DNA from: Roseiarcus sp963732155
GTDB taxonomy: Bacteria; Pseudomonadota; Alphaproteobacteria; Rhizobiales; Beijerinckiaceae
Assembly: GCA_963732155.1 (NCBI GenBank)
Contig: CAVSYB010000001.1
Span: 1 to 64,000, forward strand
Length of the DNA: 64,000 nucleotides
Reading direction: 5' to 3'
A program made the translations under genes and the position numbers. Below are positions 8,718-15,953 of this stretch, in pieces. The notes beneath the pieces are model-generated. The model was not told where the DNA came from and searched no databases. It saw only the letters and a program-made list of their open reading frames with translations. The first letter of the stretch is position 1, and every line of letters begins with the position of its first letter.

Positions 8718-8901
8718 GGCGGCCCGTCGATAGGCGATGCGGGGACGCCGATCAAGCGCGCGGGCGGGCGGCGTTCGCCCGGCCGCATCGGCCGGACATT
8801 TGCGGCGCGGGATCATTCCGCGCCGCCTGGCTCGGGGTAGAATGAACCCAGATGATTCGCAGCACGATGCGAAGCGGGCGAAATTCGAGCGAGGCTTGGC
8901 G

Positions 8902-9336
8902 ATGCGCTTACCCAATCCGTTACCGGCGGCGATGACTTTACTGGCGGCGAGCCTCGCCGGCGCCGCGCCGGCCAGCGCCTCGAACTACGAATTTCTCGCC
9001 GCGCCGCAAATCAACCTCAGCCTGGTCTACCGGCTCGACAAGCTGACCGGCGAAATCATCGCCTGCCAGTACGGCCACAATCCCGGCAAGACCGACATCG
9101 AGCCCGGCGCGTTCGGCGTCACCGTCTGCTACCGCTCTGGCGAGGGCGCGGCGAAGCAGGACCCCGGCGACTATGGCCTGATCGCCACGCGCCACGAACA
9201 GGAGGGCGGCGTTTTCCGCGTCGACTACCGGACGGGATCGCTGAGCATCTGCTATTTGTATTTCCAGCGGGAGAAGCAGGGCGATCACGAAACGATCACC
9301 GATCAATATGTGGTGTGCACGCCGCCGGTGAAGTAA
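8902..9336 (+). CDS. Secreted hypothetical protein
   Basis: 144 residues from the ATG at 8902, chosen because GAGG stands seven bases upstream and the next 27 residues form a clear Sec signal peptide. That signal has two basic residues, a hydrophobic Ala/Leu core and a likely Ala-x-Ala cleavage near residue 27. The mature part has three or four cysteines and a beta-rich look (YRLDKLTGEIIACQYG, GLIATRHEQ, YCYLYF-like strands). It probably resides in the periplasm. I do not recognise a family. An in-frame ATG at 8842 would add a tail without signal character. Confidence 0.7.
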   Translation: MRLPNPLPAAMTLLAASLAGAAPASASNYEFLAAPQINLSLVYRLDKLTGEIIACQYGHNPGKTDIEPGAFGVTVCYRSGEGAAKQDPGDYGLIATRHEQEGGVFRVDYRTGSLSICYLYFQREKQGDHETITDQYVVCTPPVK

Positions 9337-9377
9337 AAGGCCGTGTTGGCGGCGCTTGGCCGCCGGCGAGGTCGTTC

Positions 9378-10826
9378 GTGAAACCGCTGGATCCGTCCCT
9401 CCTGAAAAGCCAATGCCTGGTCGACGGCGTGTGGGTCGGCGACGGCGTCGATCCCGTTCACAATCCGGCGACGGGCGCCCTGTTGGCGCGCGTCCCCCGC
9501 TTCGGCGCCGCGGAGGCGACGCGGGCCGTCGAGGCGGCCGAGCGCGCGTTCGGCGCCTGGTCGCGCAAGACCGCCAAGGAGCGCGCCGCGGTCCTGCGTC
9601 GGTGGTTCGATCTCGTCATCGCCGAACGCGAGCCGATCGCGATGATCATGACCAGCGAGCAGGGCAAGCCGCTCGCCGAAGCGCGCGGCGAGGTCGACTA
9701 CGCGGCCTCGTTCATTGAATTCTACGCCGAGGAAGCCAAACGCGTTTACGGCGAGGTGCTGCCCTCTCATCGCGCCGACTCCCGCCTCGTCACCCTTCGC
9801 CAGCCGATCGGCGTCGTCGCCGCGATCACGCCGTGGAATTTTCCGGCGGCGATGATCACCCGCAAGGTCTCGCCGGCGCTCGCCGTCGGCTGCACCGCCG
9901 TCGTCAAGCCGGCGCCGGAAACCCCGCTCACCGCTTTGGCGCTCGGCGCGCTGGCCCTGCGGGCGGGGCTGCCGGCGGGCGTGCTCAACATCATAACGGG
10001 CGACGCCCCGGCGATCGGCAAGGTCCTGTGCGAGCACCCCGCCGTGCGTTTCGTCGGCTTCACCGGCTCGACGGAAGTCGGCAAATTGCTGATGCGGCAG
10101 GCCGCCTCGACGGTGAAGAAGGTCGGGCTCGAGCTCGGCGGCAACGCGCCGTTCATCGTCTTCGACGACGCCGACGTCGACGCCGCGGTCGAGGGCGCGG
10201 TGTTCTCGAAATTCCGCAACATGGGTCAGACCTGCGTCTGCGCCAACCGGCTCTACGTGCAGGACAAGATCTACAATTCCTTCGTCGCTAAACTCGCGCA
10301 GGCGGTCGGCCGGCTGAAGGTCGGCGACGGTCTCGTGGAGGGCGTGACGCAAGGCCCGTTGATCAACGCCGAGGCGGTGGAGAAGGTCGAGGCTCATGTG
10401 GCCGACGCCCTGGCGAAGGGCGCGCGGGCGTTGGTCGGCGGCAGCCGCCACGCGCTCGGCCGCACGTTCTTCGAGCCGACCGTGCTCGCCGACGTCGCGC
10501 CCGATTCGATCGTGGCGCGCGAGGAAACCTTCGGGCCGCTCGCGCCGGTGTTCCGCTTCCACGACGAGGCCGAGGCGATCCGGCTCGCCAACGACACGCG
10601 CTTCGGCCTCGCCTCGTATTTCTACGCGCGCGACCTCGGGCGCGTCTGGCGGGTCGCCGAGGCGCTCGAATACGGGATGGTCGGCGTCAATTCGGGGGCG
10701 ATCTCGACCGAGCTCGCGCCGTTCGGCGGGGTCAAGGAATCGGGCGTCGGCCGCGAAGGCTCGCGCCATGGCGTCGAGGAATTCGTCGAGATCAAATATC
10801 TGATGATGTCGGGGCTGGATCGATAG
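9378..10826 (+). CDS. gabD: NAD(P)-dependent succinate-semialdehyde dehydrogenase family protein
   Basis: 482 residues from a GTG at 9378 with GAGG six bases upstream. It is a complete aldehyde dehydrogenase: coenzyme-binding TPWNFPAAMITRK, FTGSTEVGK, the general base E252 in LELGGNAP and the nucleophile C286 in GQTCVCANR. It ends with the conserved EETFGPLAPV and PFGGVKESG blocks. Sequence flavour and length fit the succinate-semialdehyde dehydrogenase group, which oxidises succinate semialdehyde to succinate at the end of the GABA shunt. No GABA aminotransferase gene is adjacent, so the substrate is inferred, and a 2-oxoglutarate-semialdehyde dehydrogenase is possible. Confidence 0.8.
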   Translation: MKPLDPSLLKSQCLVDGVWVGDGVDPVHNPATGALLARVPRFGAAEATRAVEAAERAFGAWSRKTAKERAAVLRRWFDLVIAEREPIAMIMTSEQGKPLAEARGEVDYAASFIEFYAEEAKRVYGEVLPSHRADSRLVTLRQPIGVVAAITPWNFPAAMITRKVSPALAVGCTAVVKPAPETPLTALALGALALRAGLPAGVLNIITGDAPAIGKVLCEHPAVRFVGFTGSTEVGKLLMRQAASTVKKVGLELGGNAPFIVFDDADVDAAVEGAVFSKFRNMGQTCVCANRLYVQDKIYNSFVAKLAQAVGRLKVGDGLVEGVTQGPLINAEAVEKVEAHVADALAKGARALVGGSRHALGRTFFEPTVLADVAPDSIVAREETFGPLAPVFRFHDEAEAIRLANDTRFGLASYFYARDLGRVWRVAEALEYGMVGVNSGAISTELAPFGGVKESGVGREGSRHGVEEFVEIKYLMMSGLDR

Positions 10827-10844
10827 GGCGCGCCGCGTCCAGGC

Positions 10845-10862
10845 CGCCGCCAAGCGGCGTTT
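10845..10862. terminator. Short hairpin between convergent genes
   Basis: CGCCGC and GCGGCG form a perfect six-base stem around CAA, followed on the plus strand by TTT. It lies between the converging gabD and ycjF-like genes. It could serve as a weak intrinsic terminator for gabD. Confidence 0.4.
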
Positions 10863-10872
10863 CGCCGGATCT

Positions 10873-11880
10873 TCAGCGCTCGCCGCCGCCAAACAGGAAC
10901 GGCGCGACGTCCGACACGCCGGGCGGCTTTTGCAGGCCGAACGGGGCGGGGCGGCAGACGGCCAGGGCCGACAGGCCGACGCGCGCCGTCAACAGGCCGT
11001 TGAGCACGCCTTCGCCGAGGCGCGCTGAAATCTTCGAGGCGACGCCATGGCCGAGAATCTGCTGCACGAGGCTGTCGCCGACCGCCACGCCGCCGGTGAT
11101 CGCGACATGCGCGCCGACCGACCGGGCGAGCTTGAAGAAGCCGAGCAGCCCCGGGCGGCCGCCGTAGATTTCGGCGATCCGCCGGATCAGGTAGATGATC
11201 TGCGCGACGACGAAGAACACGTCGAGGACGGCGCGCGGGCTGATCGCGGTGACCATCGAGACGCGTTTGGCCGCCGCCGCGATCTCCCCCTGGGCGCGCG
11301 CGTCGAGCGGGCGCAGCAGCGCGCGCTCGGCGATATCGATGAGGTCGCGGCCGTCGATGATCGCCCGCGCCGCCTCCGCCGTCTCGGCGCGCGCCGCCGC
11401 CGTCTCCGGGCGGCGCTCATAGAGCCCGATGAGGCGGGCGACGAGCAGGCGCGCCGCGTCGGCGTCGTCGTTGGCTCTCGCCAGCGCGAGGCCGGCGTGA
11501 AGACGCGCGATGCGGCTCTGGCGCAGGATCGCCGCCAGTTCGCGCGCGGCGATCGCGGCGAGCGCGCTTGCGGCGATCGCGCCAAGCGCCGCGCCGATCC
11601 AGCCGAGCGCCTGCGCCCGGGCGAACAGGTCTTCGAGGAGTTGCGCGAACCAAAGCCCGACGCCCAGTGAGACGAGCCCGCCGAGGGCGGACCAGAACAG
11701 ACCGCCGAGGCTGGGGCGCCAGCGCGCCAGCATGCCGCGCTGCGCGATCTCGATTTCCCGCTCCTCGGCGTCGAGCTTCGCCGGACGCGTTTCCACTGGG
11801 ATCGCCTCGGCCTGCGGCTCGATCACGATCCCGGCGTCGTCGAGCCGGAACGCGCGTGGGCGAGGGCGCGGATCGTTCAT
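10873..11880 (-). CDS. TIGR01620 family (YcjF-like, DUF697) inner membrane protein
   Basis: 335 residues from the ATG at 11880. A polar N-terminus of about 75 residues precedes two hydrophobic segments (about 75-97 and 102-125). A long Ala-rich helical region follows, then a DUF697-like C-terminal domain with further hydrophobic stretches (MVTAISPRAVLDVFFVVAQII, ARSVGAHVAITGG). Its start overlaps the stop of the upstream YcjX-like GTPase gene by four bases. This pair is conserved across proteobacteria. The protein is membrane-bound, and the pair is linked in enterobacteria to envelope stress, but its molecular role is unknown. Confidence 0.85.
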   Translation of the reverse strand: MNDPRPRPRAFRLDDAGIVIEPQAEAIPVETRPAKLDAEEREIEIAQRGMLARWRPSLGGLFWSALGGLVSLGVGLWFAQLLEDLFARAQALGWIGAALGAIAASALAAIAARELAAILRQSRIARLHAGLALARANDDADAARLLVARLIGLYERRPETAAARAETAEAARAIIDGRDLIDIAERALLRPLDARAQGEIAAAAKRVSMVTAISPRAVLDVFFVVAQIIYLIRRIAEIYGGRPGLLGFFKLARSVGAHVAITGGVAVGDSLVQQILGHGVASKISARLGEGVLNGLLTARVGLSALAVCRPAPFGLQKPPGVSDVAPFLFGGGER

Positions 11881-13319
11881 GCCAGTTTGTCCCCGATCAG
11901 GAATTGCAGCGCGCGGTCCAGCCGAATATGCGGCGCGCAGGCGCCCGGCGCCAGCAGGGGAGGGCGAAAGCGCAAAAAGCGCCATTCGCTCTCCGATTCC
12001 GTCCGCGCGATCGCGTCGCCGGCGAAAACCGCGTGGGGGTCGACCGGCAATTGGCCGGGGAATATCGCCGCCTCGGCCTCGCCGTCGAAGGTCTGTCCGT
12101 CCAGCCTTTCACCGGCCTCCGGCACGCCGATGATCGCCTCCATCGTGCGGCCGCCGTGGCGAATCTGCGCCTCGCGCGTCGCCCTGATCGCGGCGAGCGC
12201 GATGACGTCGACGCCAGCCCCGACGCCCTCGGCGCGGCGGATCGCCCGCGCGGTCAGCAACCGCAAGATATCCTCCAGGCGGTCGTGGCTCGCATGGTGC
12301 AGATGGTCGGCCTTGGTCGCCGCGAACAGGATGCGGTCGATGCGCGGACGCAACAGCGTCGAAAGCAGCGACGAGCGGCCGGCGCGAAAGGCTTGCAGCA
12401 CCTCGCCGAGCGCGTGCTCGAGATCGCGCAACGCCGCCGGTCCCGAGTTCAGCGCGGCGAGCGCGTCGACCAGCACGATCTGCCTGTCGAGTCGCGAGAA
12501 ATGATCGCGAAAGAAAGGCCGCACGACATAGGTCTTGTATGCCTCGTAGCGCCGCTCCATCATCGCGGCGAGCGACGCCTCGCCGAATGACGCGCCCTCC
12601 TCGACCGGCAGCGGCGCGAATGTCAGGGCGGGCGACCCCTCGAGATCGCCGGGCGTCAGGAAACGCCCCGGCGGCAGCGTCGACAGCGCATAGCCGTCCT
12701 CGCGCGATTGTCTCAAATAGGCGGTGAACAGCTCGGCGCTGCGCCGCGCCGCTTCCTCCTGCGCCGGCGCCGCCGGATCGAGGCCGGCCAGATCGGCGCG
12801 CCAGTCCTTGGCCAACGGGGCGCGCGCCGGCGAGGCGCTCGCCGCCAGCGTCTCGCGCGACCATTGCGCATAGCTCTTGGCGAGCAGCGGCAGGTCGAGC
12901 AGCCATTCGCCGGGATAGTCGACGATGTCGAGCGTCAGCGTCGAGGCGCGGTCGCCCCAACCCCTGGCGCGCTCGAAGGCGATGGTCAGCCGCAATTGCG
13001 AAATGCGCCGCGTCGATTGCGGCCAGCGCCGCGCCGCGCCGCTCAGCGCCGCCAGGTGATCCTCGTAAGGGAAGCGCGGCACCGCGTCGTCGGGCTGCGG
13101 CTCCAGCCTCGCGCGCGCGATCCGCCCTTCGGCGGAGGCGGCCAGCACCGGCAGGCGCGCGCGCCCGACGAGATTGTTGACCAGCGCGGTGATGAACACC
13201 GTCTTGCCCGCGCGGGACAGGCCGGTGACCCCCAGCCGCAATCCGCCGCCGCCGAGATAGTCGGCGAGGCTGCGCGCCGCGACGCCGGCTTCGAAGACGA
13301 GATCGTTGAAAAAGGACAA
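11877..13319 (-). CDS. YcjX family (DUF463) P-loop protein
   Basis: 480 residues. Walker A is GLSRAGKT at 33-40, and a Walker B-like LDIVDYPGEWLLDLP follows. The family recognition sequences around YLRQSREDGYALSTLPPGRFLTPGD and YVVRPFFRDHF are present. It is a cytoplasmic GTPase-like protein of full family length and the first gene of the coupled pair with the YcjF-like membrane protein. The cellular function is not established beyond genetic links to envelope or phage-shock-type stress in enterobacteria. Confidence 0.9.
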   Translation of the reverse strand: MSFFNDLVFEAGVAARSLADYLGGGGLRLGVTGLSRAGKTVFITALVNNLVGRARLPVLAASAEGRIARARLEPQPDDAVPRFPYEDHLAALSGAARRWPQSTRRISQLRLTIAFERARGWGDRASTLTLDIVDYPGEWLLDLPLLAKSYAQWSRETLAASASPARAPLAKDWRADLAGLDPAAPAQEEAARRSAELFTAYLRQSREDGYALSTLPPGRFLTPGDLEGSPALTFAPLPVEEGASFGEASLAAMMERRYEAYKTYVVRPFFRDHFSRLDRQIVLVDALAALNSGPAALRDLEHALGEVLQAFRAGRSSLLSTLLRPRIDRILFAATKADHLHHASHDRLEDILRLLTARAIRRAEGVGAGVDVIALAAIRATREAQIRHGGRTMEAIIGVPEAGERLDGQTFDGEAEAAIFPGQLPVDPHAVFAGDAIARTESESEWRFLRFRPPLLAPGACAPHIRLDRALQFLIGDKLA

Positions 13320-13420
13320 GCGCGGGCCGTTGGGAGGGAGCGGTCGCCCTATTTAAGGCGCGGGCGCGGGTTTTCCCAGCGCGCCGCCTTCGGCCGATCG
13401 CGCGCGCGCCGCCTCACCCC

Positions 13421-13936
13421 TCATCCGTCGAGCCCGGCCGGCGTCACGAAGCGGACGAGGCGGCCCGCGCCTTCGTCGATCTCGCGCCAATGATCGGCCT
13501 CGAAATCGATGACCGCCAGCGCCGCGGTGGGGAATTTGGCGGCCATTTGCAGGCGCGCGCGGCGGTCGCCGGTCCCGGTGAGACGACAGGCCATGGCGCC
13601 GAGACTCGGATTGTGGCCGACGAGCAGAAGGGCGCCGGCCTTGTCCGCGCGGTGGCGCAAGACGCTCAGGAACGCCGCCTCGCCCGCCTCGTAAAGGCGC
13701 GGCTCAACGGAAACCGCTATGTCGTCCTCGAGCTTGCCCAGCGCGATTTCGAGCGTTTCCCTGGCCCGCCGCGCGCCCGAGTGGACCGCCGCCGCAAGCG
13801 GAATTTTCTCGCCGGCGATGAAGGCGCCGAGGCGCGCGGCGTCGGCGCGTCCGCGCCCCGTCAAAGCCCGCTCATGGTCGCCGCTGCCCGTAAAAGGAAC
13901 GGCCTTGGCGTGGCGCAGGAGCAGCAGGCGGAGCAT
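13421..13936 (-). CDS. SixA-like histidine phosphatase family protein
   Basis: 171 residues. The histidine phosphatase signature LRHAKA puts the phospho-accepting His at residue 9; a second His follows in VGHNPSLG. The length and the short domain match SixA-type phosphatases, which remove phosphate from phosphohistidine on proteins such as phosphotransfer domains. The real substrate is unknown. The gene runs just downstream of a MoxR ATPase gene in the same direction, 51 bases after the corrected MoxR stop, so the two are probably co-transcribed. Confidence 0.85.
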   Translation of the reverse strand: MLRLLLLRHAKAVPFTGSGDHERALTGRGRADAARLGAFIAGEKIPLAAAVHSGARRARETLEIALGKLEDDIAVSVEPRLYEAGEAAFLSVLRHRADKAGALLLVGHNPSLGAMACRLTGTGDRRARLQMAAKFPTAALAVIDFEADHWREIDEGAGRLVRFVTPAGLDG

Positions 13937-13987
13937 CGGACGAGATTAGCAAAACAGCGGCCGGCTTGCACCCTCGGGCTCGCCGCA

Positions 13988-14831
13988 TCATCGCTCGCGC
14001 CGGTTCAGGAACGCCAGCCGTTCGAACAGATGAACGTCCTGCTCGTTCTTGAGCAGCGCGCCGTGCAGCGGCGGGAATCAGTTTCTTCGGATCGCGCTCG
14101 CGCAGCGCCTCCGGCGACATATCCTCGTTGAGCAGCAGTTTGAGCCAGTCGAGCAGTTCCGAGGTCGAGGGCTTTTTCTTCAGCCCCGGCGCCTCGCGCA
14201 GATCGAAGAAAATGCGCAGCGCTTCCTCGACGAGGCGCCTCTTGATGCCGGGATAATGGGCCTCGACGATCGCGCGCATCGTCTCGGGATCGGGGAAGCG
14301 GATGTAGTGGAAGAAGCAGCGGCGCAGAAACGCGTCGGGCAGCTCCTTTTCGTTGTTCGAGGTGATGACGACGACCGGGCGTCGCCGCGCGCGCACCGTC
14401 TCGCCGGTCTCGTAGACGAAGAACTCCATGCGGTCGAGTTCGAGCAGCAGGTCGTTGGGAAACTCGATGTCCGCCTTGTCGATCTCGTCGATCAGCAGAA
14501 CCGGGCGTTCGGGCGCGATGAACGCATCCCACAGCTTGCCGCGCTTGATGTAGTGGCGGATTTCGGAGACGCGCGCATCGCCCAGTTGCGAGTCGCGCAG
14601 GCGCGAGACGGCGTCGTATTCGTAGAGGCCCTGCTGCGCCTTGGTCGTCGATTTGATGTGCCAGGAAAGAAGCGGCGCGCCCAGCGAGGCCGCGATCTCC
14701 TCGGCGAGCAGCGTCTTGCCGGTGCCCGGCTCGCCCTTGACCAGCAGCGGCCGCTCCAGAACGATGGCGGCGTTGACCGCGATTCTGAGGTCCTCGGTGG
14801 CGATATAGGTTTCGGTGCCCTCAAAACGCAT
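13988..14831 (-). CDS. MoxR family AAA+ ATPase, frameshifted near its 3' end
   Basis: The N-terminal 245 or so residues are a complete MoxR ATPase: LLVKGEPGTGKTLLAEE (Walker A), LLIDEIDKADIEFPNDLL (Walker B), the sensor region VITSNNEKELPDAFLRRC and the lid. At 14073-14075 the plus strand has GGG where GG would keep the frame. With one base removed the protein ends LIPPLHGALLKNEQDVHLFERL...NRRER at a TGA at 13988-13990, the normal family C-terminus, giving 280 residues. Read as it stands, it runs into a nonsense tail that overlaps sixA. The start is the ATG at 14831 (MRFEGTETY). MoxR proteins act as chaperone-like ATPases, often with a VWA protein; no partner gene is seen here. Confidence 0.85.
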
Positions 14832-14958
14832 GGCCAGCCCCGCGGAATGACGCGGCATGCTTATCAGCGCGGCCGGGGGGAGGCAAAGCCGGGTCCGGCC
14901 CGGCCGCGGCGCAGGGAAATCGTCGTGGCGCGCTTCCCTCGACGGTCGAAGGCGGCGG

Positions 14959-15432
14959 CTAGGGCTGGAACCCTCCGGCCGCAAGGACCAGTTGCAGGAA
15001 CCGAGCCGTCATCCACAGCTTGGGCTCGGGCAGATCCTGGTCGCGGTCCACCCGAACGACGACGACAAGGTCATGCGCGGGAATGACGAAGGCGTACTGG
15101 CCTCCCGCGCCCAACGCGAAGAAACTTCCCTCGGGGAATTTCACGCCGTCGGGCGGCGGATCGGCGGCGGTCCCCGTCCACCACAAATAACCGTATCCCG
15201 GCCCGAACCCGCTGCGCGAATAGGCCTGCGTGCTCTCGCGCACCCAATCGGCTGGAACGATCTGTCGTCCCGCCCAGGCGCCGCGGTGCAGATACAGCAG
15301 CGCGAACCGCGCCAGGTCCCGGGCGCTCATCCGGAGCGGATAGGCGCGATGGATCGAGAGCGAATAATTTGAACGGGGAGCGAAAATCGCGGCGCCGCCG
15401 GCAAGCGAGGCTAGAATTCGAAATCCTCGCAA
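14959..15432 (-). pseudogene. Serine hydrolase (beta-lactamase family) C-terminal remnant
   Basis: From about residue 20 this frame matches the last third of class C beta-lactamase-like serine hydrolases: YPLRMSARDLARFALLYL, GRQIVPADWVRE, GFGPGYGYLWW and ALGAGGQYAFVIPAHDLVVV. The N-terminal two thirds with the Ser-x-x-Lys nucleophile are missing, and the upstream DNA is the intact DUF3775 gene, whose 3' end overlaps the first codons. I read it as a 5'-deleted relic that cannot be an active enzyme. Confidence 0.75.
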
Positions 15433-15821
15433 GATTCTCCGAATTGCGAAAGCGCCTCCCCGAGATAGTCGGCGAGCAGCGGCGTGCCGAGGAGATAGCG
15501 CGCGGTGCGGTTGTTGTGGACGCGCGCCGCCTCGGCGCGAAGATCATCCCAGCTATCGAATTCGCCGTCGCCGCGTCCCAGCCACATCATCGCGACGAGG
15601 TCGACCTGTTCGTCGACGTTGAGGTCGTGAATGAAGTTGGCGAGCTCGGCGCGCACGGGATCGTCGGCATGATCCTCCAGAACGGCGCGCTGCTCGTCGT
15701 CGGTCGGGTTGGAGCCCTCGTTGGGGTCGGTCACCGGGTCCTTGGCGTCGAACTCGCGCGCCTTGGCGATGATGAAGCAGACCTTTTCGGTCGGGATCGT
15801 CAAGTCGGACATTTCGGTCAT
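15411..15821 (-). CDS. DUF3775 domain-containing protein
   Basis: 136 residues, acidic. The DUF3775 signature is visible: LTIPTEKVCFIIAKAREFDAKD near the start, then DDPVRAELANFIHDLNVDEQVDLVAMMWLGRGD and a C-terminal helix LADYLGEALSQFG. No signal or membrane segment is present, so it should be cytoplasmic. The family occurs widely in alphaproteobacteria and has no assigned function. It lies downstream of cckA on the same strand with 132 bases between. Confidence 0.88.
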   Translation of the reverse strand: MTEMSDLTIPTEKVCFIIAKAREFDAKDPVTDPNEGSNPTDDEQRAVLEDHADDPVRAELANFIHDLNVDEQVDLVAMMWLGRGDGEFDSWDDLRAEAARVHNNRTARYLLGTPLLADYLGEALSQFGESCEDFEF

Positions 15822-15953
15822 CGCATCTCTCCGGCGGACGGCGTCGGCGCAAGGTCGCCCGCCGGGGCGCAGGCTGACGGTTTCGCGCTCCGGCCGCCTT
15901 GAGCAGGATCAACCGGCGGCCGCGGGGCTCCGCGCGCCGCCCAACGGCCCGCC

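Noticed and set aside
9303..10892. A 529-residue open frame antisense to the aldehyde dehydrogenase gene
   Set aside because: It is a shadow of the strongly conserved dehydrogenase on the plus strand; its protein is Arg/Asp-rich without domains.
13872..13987. Extension of the MoxR protein through a Cys/Arg-rich tail into sixA
   Set aside because: The tail has no family similarity and arises from a one-base shift; the corrected frame stops at 13988.
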